This document shows, piece by piece, positions 27,965 through 36,857 of a stretch of 64,000 nt of DNA. The stretch's first letter is position 1. Every line of letters begins with the position of its first letter. The translations under genes and the position numbers were made by a program. Origin of the DNA: Echinicola rosea (GTDB taxonomy: Bacteria; Bacteroidota; Bacteroidia; Cytophagales; Cyclobacteriaceae); contig NZ_CP040106.1 in assembly GCF_005281475.1 (NCBI RefSeq), forward strand, positions 1,245,501 through 1,309,500. The letters are read 5' to 3'. The notes beneath the pieces are model-generated. The model was not told the DNA's origin. It made no database searches and was given only the letters and a program-made list of their open reading frames with translations.

Positions 27965-29740
27965 TTGGCAAAAGATATCATAACCCGGTTTTTAATCTGG
28001 CGGCTCAAGCATATTAGCACTAAGAATTTTATGCTGATTCTTAGTGGAGTCATCGGTATTCTTACGGGATTAGCCTCTGTGATGCTTAAAGTTTCGGTGC
28101 ATTCCATCCAGCATTGGTTGATTGAGGGTTTCCAGATTGAATATGCCAACTTCTTTTTTATCCTTTATCCCCTGATTGGTATTTTTCTTACATACGTGGT
28201 GGGCAAATACATTGTCAATGACTACGGCGGCCATGGTATTCCAGAGATACTTTATAATATTTCCAAAAAGAAAAGCCTGATTCCCAGGGTAAAGATGTAC
28301 AGCCGTGTGTTCACTTCTTGCCTCACAGTGGGGCTGGGAGGATCGGTCGGGTTGGAGGCACCGATTGTGGTGACGGGATCAGCCATTGGCTCCAATTCCG
28401 GCTTATTGATGCACCTTAACGCCAAAAAGCGGAATATCCTGATTGGGTGTGGTGCGGCAGGAGGGATATCGGCCATCTTTGGTTCGCCCATTGGAGGGGT
28501 GATTTTTGCGATAGAAGTTATCCTGATGGAAGTAAATACGGGAGCCTTTATTCCCTTGTTGATCGCTTCTGTATTGGGGTCGCTGACCACCATGGTGCTT
28601 ATCGGAAATGATCCTATTTTCTCATTTAACCTATCCGGAGAATTTATAGCGGCACATACTCCATATTACTTGGTGCTGGGGGTATTGACCGGTTTGGTAT
28701 CAGTCTATTTTATCAAAGCCGTGTTGAGGACAGAAAATCTACTGGAGAAACAGTCCAATCCCTGGCTGAAGATTTTGATCGGGGGCGCAGTACTCGGACT
28801 TATTATCTTCTTTTTTCCTCCGATTTACGGCGAAGGTTATAATACGCTAAACTCGCTTATCTTGGGAGATCCGGCGGTATTGCTAAACAGGAGTCCATTC
28901 TTCTCCGAGATCAACAATACCTACTTTATATTATTCTATCTCCTGATGATCATCTTTGCGAAACCCATCGCTGCGGCATTGACGATCGGCAGTGGTGGTA
29001 GTGGAGGGATTTTCGCACCGTCTTTGTATGTAGGAGGGATTACTGGGTTCCTTTTTGCTTTTGCCAATAACTTCTTTGGGATCTATATTCCTATTCCGGT
29101 GGCCCATTTTACCTTGGTAGCCATGTGTGGAGTGATGAGTGGTGTACAGCATGCGCCACTCTCTGCGATATTCCTGATCGCAGAAGTGACTGGGGGTTAT
29201 GAGCTGTTTGTGCCTCTTATGCTCGTTTCGGCCATTTCTTTGGCCACTACGAATTACTTTGATAAAAACTCCTTGTACAAGAATCAGTTATTGGAACAAG
29301 GAAAGCATATCCCTGAAACCAAAGATGAAGAAGTACTTGGCCTGATCGATATTCGTCGGATCATGGAAAAGGATTTGCTGCCGATTCACCCGGATGCGGT
29401 ACTCAAGGATCTCTGTGGCTTGGTCAAGCTTTCCAATCGTAATATCTTCCCCGTTGTCGATGAAAAAGGAAATTTGAACGGTATCATTACCCTGGATGAC
29501 ATCCGGGATATTATGTTTGATCGGGAGAAGCAAAACGAAGTACAGATCAGCAAATTGATGCACAGCCCACCTGATACAATCCAGCCTTCTGAAAGTATGC
29601 GGGAGGTGATGGATAAATTTGAGCGCTCTGGCGCTTGGAATTTGCCCGTGGTGGATAATGGTATCTATCTAGGATTTATCAGTAAATCACGTATCTTCAA
29701 TGCCTACCGGACACGGCTGATAAGACAACAGCGGGAGTAA
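27965..29740 (+). CDS. ClC-family chloride channel/exchanger with C-terminal CBS domains
   Basis: 591 residues with about ten or more membrane helices. The three selectivity-filter regions are visible: GGHGIPEI, GGSVGLEAPIV and GGSGGIFAPSLYVG. The Glu of GLEAP sits where the gating glutamate of E. coli ClcA lies, favouring a Cl-/H+ exchanger over a channel (inference). Two CBS domains (about 455-585) follow, with VDEKGNLNGIITLDDIRDIM. The only start in frame before the first helix is TTG at 27965. An ATG at 27927 opens another frame (MNLNKLIINFVPFWQK) that would suit the family N-terminus if one frameshift were present. Confidence 0.9.
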   Translation: MAKDIITRFLIWRLKHISTKNFMLILSGVIGILTGLASVMLKVSVHSIQHWLIEGFQIEYANFFFILYPLIGIFLTYVVGKYIVNDYGGHGIPEILYNISKKKSLIPRVKMYSRVFTSCLTVGLGGSVGLEAPIVVTGSAIGSNSGLLMHLNAKKRNILIGCGAAGGISAIFGSPIGGVIFAIEVILMEVNTGAFIPLLIASVLGSLTTMVLIGNDPIFSFNLSGEFIAAHTPYYLVLGVLTGLVSVYFIKAVLRTENLLEKQSNPWLKILIGGAVLGLIIFFFPPIYGEGYNTLNSLILGDPAVLLNRSPFFSEINNTYFILFYLLMIIFAKPIAAALTIGSGGSGGIFAPSLYVGGITGFLFAFANNFFGIYIPIPVAHFTLVAMCGVMSGVQHAPLSAIFLIAEVTGGYELFVPLMLVSAISLATTNYFDKNSLYKNQLLEQGKHIPETKDEEVLGLIDIRRIMEKDLLPIHPDAVLKDLCGLVKLSNRNIFPVVDEKGNLNGIITLDDIRDIMFDREKQNEVQISKLMHSPPDTIQPSESMREVMDKFERSGAWNLPVVDNGIYLGFISKSRIFNAYRTRLIRQQRE

Positions 29741-30222
29741 GATAAAATTATATTCTGTTTCGTATCTTATCCACGGTTGCCCACATTGGGTAAAAAGGTA
29801 TAAAATTCATTTACAGCGTTTTATCCACAAATTAGAATTATCCAATACCGATTTATATTACTGGTATTCAGTAGGTTATAGCTGCTTTATATGAGTATGT
29901 GGATAAGTGTGGATAATTGTGGATAAATTTTGGCCTTAATTTTTGGAGCTTTTTTCTGACAGTATAGGGCGATTTTTTGTTGCCAAATATGTCCTTTTGA
30001 CCTTTACAAATCACGAAAGATTTTTCCAAAATCAGAATAAAATATTTAAGTAAAGCTCCAGATGAAGCAAAACTTAGCACAGCACTTTGCCGCTTGGGCC
30101 GTAAAGTACCCGAGAGACCTAGCCCTAGAAGGGCGATACATGATGTATAGCCATGTGTAAGTCCTGTAGTAGCATACCTCATCCTACGCATGAATTGACT
30201 GGGAATATACTCGTCAATGCTG
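29741..30222. other. AT-rich intergenic region with a DnaA-box cluster (candidate oriC)
   Basis: DnaA-box sequences TTATCCACA occur at 29821-29829 (plus), 29898-29906, 29908-29916 and 29918-29926 (minus, as TGTGGATAA), and a one-mismatch copy TTATCCACG at 29767-29775. The three minus-strand copies are spaced exactly 10 bp apart, on one helix face. The surroundings are AT-rich (29795-29900 and 29926-30055), as a duplex-unwinding element would be. The 3' part (30085-30190) has small hairpins. There is no gene. A regulatory DnaA-binding site is the alternative to an origin. Confidence 0.65.
30122..30147. repeat. Small hairpin pair near the DnaA-box region
   Basis: GCCCT-AGA-AGGGC (30122-30134) is followed after two bases by the palindrome TACATGATGTA (30137-30147), within a stretch (30085-30190) of higher GC than its surroundings. 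It reads like a REP-type element and no coding potential is evident. Confidence 0.4.
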
Positions 30223-30693
30223 CTAAATCAGTTTCAGGTTTTTACAATTTGGGATTTGACAGTCACCATAGAGTACCAAGGAATGGCTGGTGATGGCTGA
30301 GGAAAACTCTTCGCCCATGGCTTCCTTGATCAGGTTTATCCGTTCGTCGGAAAATTCACGGATTTTGCGGCACTGGTTACAGACATGGTGGTCGTGGTGC
30401 TTGTAGGTGAGTGCCTGTTCGTATAAGGCCACTTTGTCCTTAAATTGGTGCTTGACAGCGAGGCCGCATTCCACCAGCAGGTCCAAGGTATTGTAGATCG
30501 TGGCACGACTGATAGAATAACCTTTGTTTCTCATCAGTAAAAAAAGTCCCTCTACATCGATATGCTCATCTTGGGGCAAGGCGTAGAGTTCATCGATCAC
30601 CGAAAACCGTTCAGGTGTCTTTCTACTTCCCTGTCTCAACAAGAAATTCTCAAAAATTTTCTTTGCTTTATCTACAATTGACTTTTCTGCCAT
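30223..30693 (-). CDS. Fur-family metal-dependent transcriptional regulator
   Basis: 156 residues. N-terminal winged HTH (about 20-90) with SRATIYNTLDLLVECGL as the recognition region, then a dimerisation domain with the His-rich metal site YKHHDHHVCNQCRKI and a second cysteine pair, CQIPNC, which together make the structural Zn(Cys)4 site. Whether it senses Fe (Fur), peroxide (PerR) or Zn (Zur) is undecided. katG lies 12 kb away and cannot be linked to it by sequence alone. It stands alone next to the candidate oriC. Confidence 0.92.
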   Translation of the reverse strand: MAEKSIVDKAKKIFENFLLRQGSRKTPERFSVIDELYALPQDEHIDVEGLFLLMRNKGYSISRATIYNTLDLLVECGLAVKHQFKDKVALYEQALTYKHHDHHVCNQCRKIREFSDERINLIKEAMGEEFSSAITSHSLVLYGDCQIPNCKNLKLI

Positions 30694-30927
30694 AGTTTTT
30701 TATTTACTAAAAAATAAAGATGGTGCATTTTTTGGATTATGTCAAACGGAGGGCATATACAGAGGTTTATTATTGCTAATTTGCTTTCAATCTAAATTAG
30801 TATTGGGGAAATTTTGGCATATTTCATTGGCGTTTTAGCAAGCCAATATCCTAAATCAATGCAAAATCCTATGGTGAAAGCTTAACCTTGTTTTTATTTT
30901 AAAGCTATAGTGCTAAATTGGTTAGGT

Positions 30928-32178
30928 ATGACCCTGACAAGACTATTTATTCTTTTTACTGCAGCCAATTTTTTTATTAGCTCACCACTATGGGCACAAG
31001 TGCCTGGCTTTTATTTTAAAGAAGACCAGAAGCGGGTCAATATTCCTTTTCTAAACTACAATAACCTAATTATCGTCCCACTTTCTATCAATGGTGGGCC
31101 AGAGCTAAATTTTTTGTTGGATACAGGAGTGAAGTCAAACATTCTGTTCAGTAAATCCATTGGTGACGAGATAGGGCTATACTATACACGTACACTAAAT
31201 CTGATGGGTGCGGATGGCCAGTCCGTACTTACGGCACTGGTATCTCCAAATAATTATTTTGATGTAGGTCCCGTGGAAGGAAAGGTGCAGGCAATACTGG
31301 TATTGGAAGAAGATTTTTTGGAATTGGAGCGGGTAATTGGCGTGCCCATCCATGGCATCGTCGGATATGAATTTTTTAAGTATAATCCAGTCAAAATCAA
31401 CTACGATACCGACATGATCACTTTTTACCGACAAGATCGACTAAAATGGCGTCCATTTGGCTATAGGAAAATAGGATTGGATTTTGATAATTATAAACCC
31501 TATGTAAAAAGCACCATAGATCAGATCGGTGGCGAGGTGATTCATGGTAAATTACTGATCGACACCGGAGCCAACCACGGATTGATGCTTAACCGAGAAA
31601 CCTCTGATGAGATCGTTCTGCCTCCAGAAAATATCGAAACGGATCTTGGCCGTTCGTTGGGTGGGGACTTATATGGGTATGCTGGAAGGGTAAAAAAATA
31701 CAGCCTGGGCAATTTGAACTTTAGAAAGGTCATTACATCCTATCCAGATGAAACGGAGTTTTCGTCCATCATTATCGAATCAGGAAGGCTTGGCAGCCTA
31801 GGATCCGATATATTGTCCAGGATGACCATGATCATAGATTATCCTAGAGAAAGGATGCTTTACAAAAAGTCAGGAGACTTTCATAAACCATTTGAATACG
31901 ACATGAGTGGGTTGAAAATACGACTTACTAGCGCTGAGGAGAGACGCTATTATATCAGCAGTGTTCAAGAGGATTCTCCTGCTAGCCGCCAAAATTTCAA
32001 AGCGGGAGATGAAGTGCTAACCATAAATTTACTCCCTGTTGAATATTGGGACCTGTCGGAAATCAATGATTTATTACGTTCAGAGCCTGGGAGGAAAATA
32101 TTACTTACCATTAGGAGAAATATCAACGGTATAATGGTGGAGCTGGAAAAGGAAATTACACTGAAAAAACAAATTTAA
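30928..32178 (+). CDS. Secreted retropepsin-like aspartyl protease with PDZ domain
   Basis: About 416 residues from the ATG at 30928, which begins a signal peptide (LFILFTAANFFISSPLWAQ); a GTG at 30910 is also in frame. Two aspartyl-protease motifs lie in one chain: LNFLLDTGVKSNILF and GKLLIDTGANHGLML. Each is followed by hydrophobic strands typical of a retropepsin lobe, so the chain may fold as an internal pseudo-dimer. A PDZ domain (last 90 residues, YYISSVQEDSPASRQNFKAGDEVLTIN) follows. Substrate unknown. The histidine kinase gene follows by about 100 bases on the same strand. Confidence 0.88.
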   Translation: MTLTRLFILFTAANFFISSPLWAQVPGFYFKEDQKRVNIPFLNYNNLIIVPLSINGGPELNFLLDTGVKSNILFSKSIGDEIGLYYTRTLNLMGADGQSVLTALVSPNNYFDVGPVEGKVQAILVLEEDFLELERVIGVPIHGIVGYEFFKYNPVKINYDTDMITFYRQDRLKWRPFGYRKIGLDFDNYKPYVKSTIDQIGGEVIHGKLLIDTGANHGLMLNRETSDEIVLPPENIETDLGRSLGGDLYGYAGRVKKYSLGNLNFRKVITSYPDETEFSSIIIESGRLGSLGSDILSRMTMIIDYPRERMLYKKSGDFHKPFEYDMSGLKIRLTSAEERRYYISSVQEDSPASRQNFKAGDEVLTINLLPVEYWDLSEINDLLRSEPGRKILLTIRRNINGIMVELEKEITLKKQI

Positions 32179-32280
32179 TGTTCGGATATTTGTCAGTAAT
32201 TCACTAGCGATCTTGCAGATTTACTACTTTTTGTAGTAAAATAAACTAAAATTTAATAAGCTTGTATTTTTTTAATTCAT

Positions 32281-35200
32281 ATGGACAGTAGTAGAGAAAT
32301 AGGGGCTTCAATGCTTACCTATCGAAGGTTTAGCTTTGGAGAGTATGACGGCCTGTATTTGGATGGGTATTTGAGGAATTTGGTAGAATTGCCAGACGAA
32401 GAAAACCTGTCTAAGCTACTTTTTGCTTTGTCTGAGACGCCGCTTGAACAAATTTATCAGTTTTTATCTGTTGAGCAACCACTGGTATCTTACCTGCTAA
32501 TTGATCAGTACCGGTATGTACCTGTAAAGATCACGGGAAATGTAATCAAAGAATCCTCCTATTCTAATGTCAATGTACTGATTGCACCAACGACCCAGCA
32601 GGGCACTGTCGAAAACCAGTGGATCTATAATGTCAACAATGGTAGCTTTTACAGTCATTTTCAAAATCATCCAGCCTATAGCCCACAGGACAGGGACATC
32701 GCTACCTCACTTGGCACTTGGTTTCCGAATGTAGATAAGGCATCCATTGCCGATTTTATCCGAGGATCAGAAAATGGGTTCCTGAGTGTTGAGAATGAAC
32801 ATACATCGATCGTGGAGAAAAAGAGCCTGCCTAATGAAAATTACTACCTATTGGTAGAAAAGAGGCACCTCCTCCATGCTGAAGTTCCCCATTTTTCCTT
32901 ATTGCAAACCGAGCGATTTGATAAAAATGTGCCTAAGTCCCTCTTTTACCACTATCGGTCCGAAAAAAACCAATTGATCCTCACGGGAGATGTGAAAGAT
33001 ATGCTTGGCTACAGTGAAAGTGTACCAATAGTCTTGGATTATGAAACCTGGTTGGACATGGTACATGAGGAAGATCGTGGAATACTGGGTTTTTTATTGG
33101 ATGAAACTTCCAATGCACCAAAATCCAAGGAACTGTGGTACCGTATCCGTCATCAAAACGAAAAATACATCCAGGTAAAGGATATTTGCAGGAAGTTTTC
33201 AGATAGTGATAGCGGTGAAGAGGGCTACTTTGGCTGGATAAAATGGGGTGTTACATGGGAGTATCAGGTAGGAGATAAAATAAAGACAAATCGTACCCTC
33301 AGGGAGTTAGCGGATTTTATGCCGGCCTTTTTCTATCTGTACCAAAAACAGGATAACCTGATCAGGCCACTTTTTACATCAGATAATGTACAGGATGTGT
33401 TGGGAGTGGATGAAGAGTATTTTATGGGGAATTTTAACAATATTCTTCAACAAATCCATTCCAAACCCGAAAGGGAAAGTACGGAACAGCAAAAATTGGG
33501 CAGCGATATTTTCCAAATATTACTGCCAAACCATAACTTACAATGGATATTTAAGAGAGATTTTCCTTTGAGCTTAGGTGTTCAGGATATGTACATCGGG
33601 CACATGGTGAACTTGACCTGGCTTAGGGAAATAAAATCAGCGGGACAACATCAGGATGAGGAAAGAAAGACCTATTTTGACTATAATCCCTTGGTTATTT
33701 TTCAATTCAATACCGAAGGCACGATCATAAATGCAAACAAGACGCTTTTTCTGAAGACCAATATCCGGGATAAAAGCAGTTTTGTAGGGAAAAGCATTCA
33801 TGATATCTATAAAGATTCACCTATTTATAACACCTTAATTCAAGGAATCGAACAAGGTTTTGCCCAATATGAAGGGCCATTTATTTCCTACCTGAGCAAT
33901 AGAAAGTATTATGTAGGCCTGACCGTACGCAAACTGGAAATAGGAGAGGTTTACCAAGCGGCCTTTGAGGACATTAGTGAAAAGGACTTTATACAGCGGG
34001 TACTAAATAGTGTCGCGGCCATATCAGCTCACTACAATGACATAGAATTCTTTCAGCAACTTGTCCAGCTATTATCCAAAAAGTTGAATTTTTCCTCATG
34101 CATGGTGGGAGAATATATCCAGCATTCAGACACTATCCAGAGCATAGCCGTCGCCAAAGACGGAGAGCTGATTCCGAACATAAGCTATTCACTCGAAAAC
34201 ACCCCATGCGAGCATGCGATAAAAGATCTCAATAAAAATGTAATCATTGTCCCGGACCATGTCAGTGAATTGTTTCCCAAAGATGATTTTCTAAAGGAAG
34301 AAAAGCTGGTCAGCTATTGCTCGATAGGGATCAAGGATAAGGCTGGCAGAAAAGTTGGGATTCTGGTGTTGGCGGATACCCGGCCGATCCACAACAAAAA
34401 TGTGCTTGTCAACATCGTATCGATTCTCAGCGACAGAGCAGGGGCTGAACTCCAGCGCATGCGCTACGAAAAGGAACTGATCGCTTCCCAGCAGCTTTAT
34501 AGAAGTATCGCCGAAAACTTCCCCAAAGGCACCATTGATGTGTTGGATCAAAAACTTAAATACATCTATACCGAGGGAAGCGAATACCAATATTTGGGCA
34601 TAAACGCCAAAGATCTCATCGGTGTGTCCCATCTGGAGAAATATGATGAACTTACGGCAAAATTCATTGAGGAGAAGCTTCAGCAGGTGTTTGAAGGAAA
34701 TACGGTCACTTATGAGATCAACTACAATGGTGAAGATTATAAAAAAATCGGTGTGCCGTTAAGAAATGAACACCATGAAGTGACCAGGGTGCTGCTCGTA
34801 ACCCAGAATATCTCTGCTTATAAAATAGCGGAAGTAGAACGCGAAAAACTCATCCGTGACCTTTCCAGCCACAATGAGGAGTTGCAGCACTTTGCTTATA
34901 TCGTGTCGCATAATTTACGAGCACCTATTGTCAATATCACCTCTCTTTTGGACCTGATCAATGGAGAGGACCTTTCAGCGGAAGAGAACAAAGAGCTATT
35001 TGATAGCCTAAAGGTCTCTACAGCTATTCTGAATACCACCCTGATGGACCTGATCGAAGTAGTCTCCATTAAAAAGAAGAAGATCATCAGGGTAAATCAT
35101 ATCAACTTCGATAACATTCTGAACAACATCGAGAAGAGCCTACACCGTCAGCTGAAGGATGCCAAAGCGAAAATCCACAGGGATTTTCAGGAGCCTGCTA

Positions 35201-35574
35201 TTAATTACGTTTACAGTCACTTGGAAAATTTCCTGCTCAATTTTATGACCAATGCCATCAAGTACAGGCATCCAGAGCGAGTTCCGGAAATCTGGATAAG
35301 CACCAGTAAGGAAGGGGACAGGCATAAAATCACCTTCTCTGACAATGGGATCGGGATCGACCTGAACAAGTACGGCGACCGGATTTTTGGACTATACCAA
35401 CGGTTTCATACGCATGTCGAAGGAAAAGGGCTCGGCCTTTACCTTATCAAAGAGCAAATACGGTCCTTGGATGGGGAGATTAACGTGGAAAGCACAGAAA
35501 ATGAAGGTACCACATTCACGGTGATGCTCAATAACCTCCCATTGCCACAGGAACCAAATCTGGAATCCAATTAA
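32281..35574 (+). CDS. Multi-PAS/GAF sensor histidine kinase, no membrane segment seen
   Basis: 1097 residues. The first ~210 residues match no domain I recognise. PAS-like folds follow (about 225-330, possibly 335-450, and 470-560 with YNPLVIFQFNTEGTIINANKTLF), then a GAF domain (about 575-735) and another PAS (about 740-855, SIAENFPKGTIDVLDQKLKYIYTEGSEY). A HisKA domain has the phosphoacceptor His877 in FAYIVSHNLRAPIVN, and a HATPase domain has NFMTNAIKYRHPE, SDNGIGIDL and GKGLGLYLI. There is no receiver domain and no transmembrane helix, so it should sense a cytoplasmic signal. No response-regulator gene adjoins it. Confidence 0.92.
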   Translation: MDSSREIGASMLTYRRFSFGEYDGLYLDGYLRNLVELPDEENLSKLLFALSETPLEQIYQFLSVEQPLVSYLLIDQYRYVPVKITGNVIKESSYSNVNVLIAPTTQQGTVENQWIYNVNNGSFYSHFQNHPAYSPQDRDIATSLGTWFPNVDKASIADFIRGSENGFLSVENEHTSIVEKKSLPNENYYLLVEKRHLLHAEVPHFSLLQTERFDKNVPKSLFYHYRSEKNQLILTGDVKDMLGYSESVPIVLDYETWLDMVHEEDRGILGFLLDETSNAPKSKELWYRIRHQNEKYIQVKDICRKFSDSDSGEEGYFGWIKWGVTWEYQVGDKIKTNRTLRELADFMPAFFYLYQKQDNLIRPLFTSDNVQDVLGVDEEYFMGNFNNILQQIHSKPERESTEQQKLGSDIFQILLPNHNLQWIFKRDFPLSLGVQDMYIGHMVNLTWLREIKSAGQHQDEERKTYFDYNPLVIFQFNTEGTIINANKTLFLKTNIRDKSSFVGKSIHDIYKDSPIYNTLIQGIEQGFAQYEGPFISYLSNRKYYVGLTVRKLEIGEVYQAAFEDISEKDFIQRVLNSVAAISAHYNDIEFFQQLVQLLSKKLNFSSCMVGEYIQHSDTIQSIAVAKDGELIPNISYSLENTPCEHAIKDLNKNVIIVPDHVSELFPKDDFLKEEKLVSYCSIGIKDKAGRKVGILVLADTRPIHNKNVLVNIVSILSDRAGAELQRMRYEKELIASQQLYRSIAENFPKGTIDVLDQKLKYIYTEGSEYQYLGINAKDLIGVSHLEKYDELTAKFIEEKLQQVFEGNTVTYEINYNGEDYKKIGVPLRNEHHEVTRVLLVTQNISAYKIAEVEREKLIRDLSSHNEELQHFAYIVSHNLRAPIVNITSLLDLINGEDLSAEENKELFDSLKVSTAILNTTLMDLIEVVSIKKKKIIRVNHINFDNILNNIEKSLHRQLKDAKAKIHRDFQEPAINYVYSHLENFLLNFMTNAIKYRHPERVPEIWISTSKEGDRHKITFSDNGIGIDLNKYGDRIFGLYQRFHTHVEGKGLGLYLIKEQIRSLDGEINVESTENEGTTFTVMLNNLPLPQEPNLESN

Positions 35575-35775
35575 AAATGGAGCCGATAGAAGGATGTGTA
35601 GTGCATTTTTTTAAACTCTTTCACCTCTTTTGCGTGATTATACCTAAATTCGAATATCTCATTCATAAAACGAAAGCGAATGGATCTGATGGAACCTAAA
35701 GAAGGGGGTTATCATTAGGCCTGATGCATTCCATTTAAATTCAAACAGTGACGATCAACATTCAATAATAAACAC

Positions 35776-36366
35776 ATGAAAAAAGCAATTATTCCAATTT
35801 TGATTTTGGTGGTGGTAGGTGTTTTTGTCTATACCAAAGCGGTAGGTACCTATAACCAATTTGTTCAGACCGAAGAAGACATCAATGGTAAATGGGCAGA
35901 AGTGGAAACCCAATACCAGCGGAGGGCTGATCTTATCCCGAATTTGGTCAATACAGTGAAGGGCTATGCGGATTTCGAAAAGGAAACCCTCGAAGGCGTG
36001 ATCAATGCCCGCGCCAAGGCAACCTCCATCAACCTTAACGCAGATGAACTTACACCCGAGAAAGTGGCCCAGTTCCAACAGGCCCAAGACCAACTTAGCG
36101 GGAGTCTTAGCAGGTTGCTGGTAGCTGTGGAAAGGTATCCTGATCTGAAGGCCAATCAAAACTTCTTGGACTTGCAAGCCCAGCTGGAAGGGACCGAGAA
36201 CCGTATTGCGGTAGCGAGAAGGAACTTTAACCAGTCTGTGCAAGCGTATAATTCTAACCTGAGGACATTCCCGAATAATATCTTTGCGGGTTGGTATGGC
36301 TTTGAGAAAAAAGGCTACTTCGAAGCTGCCGAGGGAGCTGAAAATGCCCCAACCGTAGAATTTTAA
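35776..36366 (+). CDS. LemA family protein
   Basis: 196 residues with one N-terminal membrane helix (AIIPILILVVVGVFVYTKA) and the LemA signature YNQFVQTEEDINGKWAEVETQYQRRADLIPNLVNTVKGYA, followed by long helices ending in VQAYNSNLRTFPNNIFAGWYGFEKKGYFEA. It is anchored in the cytoplasmic membrane; molecular role is unclear. It leads a three-gene cluster with two TPM-domain proteins, an arrangement common in Bacteroidota. Confidence 0.95.
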   Translation: MKKAIIPILILVVVGVFVYTKAVGTYNQFVQTEEDINGKWAEVETQYQRRADLIPNLVNTVKGYADFEKETLEGVINARAKATSINLNADELTPEKVAQFQQAQDQLSGSLSRLLVAVERYPDLKANQNFLDLQAQLEGTENRIAVARRNFNQSVQAYNSNLRTFPNNIFAGWYGFEKKGYFEAAEGAENAPTVEF

Positions 36367-36378
36367 ATGGACTTATTT

Positions 36379-36404
36379 TGCCCGGGAAAAACCGGGCATT
36401 CTTA
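36379..36404 (+). terminator. Hairpin between lemA-like and TPM genes (terminator or attenuator)
   Basis: TGCCCGG pairs perfectly with CCGGGCA across a GAAAAA loop; a weak T-rich tail (TTCTTATT) follows. It starts 12 bases after the LemA stop and may reduce read-through into the downstream TPM genes. Confidence 0.6.
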
Positions 36405-36421
36405 TTAAAAAATATTAGGCC

Positions 36422-36856
36422 ATGGCCGAAAAACTATTTTCCAAGGAAGAAAAGCAACAGATTGTTGCTGCTATCAAAGCAGCTGAACTACAGACATCCG
36501 GAGAGATCCAAGTGCATCTGGAAAGTCACTGTAAAGGGGACGTACTGGACAGGGCTGCAGATGTCTTTGCGATGCTAAAAATGCACAAGACCAAACTCCG
36601 AAACGGAGTGCTCTTTTATTTGGCTGTGGAAGATCACAAATTTGCCGTCTTAGGTGATGGCGGGATCAATGCTGTCGTGCCCAAGGGATTTTGGGACGGC
36701 ATAAAGGAAGAGATGGTGAAGCACTTTAAGGAGGGTAAGTTTGCCCAAGGGCTGGTCACCGGCATCCAGATGTCAGGGAAGGCCCTGAAGGAGCATTTTC
36801 CCTATGATGCTGACACCGACGAAAACGAACTCTCAGATGAAATTTCCTTTGGATAA
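36422..36856 (+). CDS. TPM-domain protein, cytoplasmic or short form
   Basis: 144 residues, no signal peptide. The TPM-type (Thylakoid/Psb32/YgcG) fold is visible in QQIVAAIKAAELQTSGEIQVHLESHC, VFAMLKMHKTKLRNGVLFYLAVEDHKFAVLGDGGINAVVP and MVKHFKEGKFAQGLVTGIQ. It resembles the TPM-domain proteins that follow LemA in many Bacteroidota. The next gene begins immediately after its stop, so they are cotranscribed. Function is unknown beyond a suggested link to membrane stress or repair. Confidence 0.87.
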   Translation: MAEKLFSKEEKQQIVAAIKAAELQTSGEIQVHLESHCKGDVLDRAADVFAMLKMHKTKLRNGVLFYLAVEDHKFAVLGDGGINAVVPKGFWDGIKEEMVKHFKEGKFAQGLVTGIQMSGKALKEHFPYDADTDENELSDEISFG

Positions 36857-36857
36857 T

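Noticed and set aside
30085..30190. tRNA or other known RNA gene next to the DnaA boxes
   Set aside because: Small hairpins are present but no cloverleaf, CCA-proximal stem or known RNA motif could be made.
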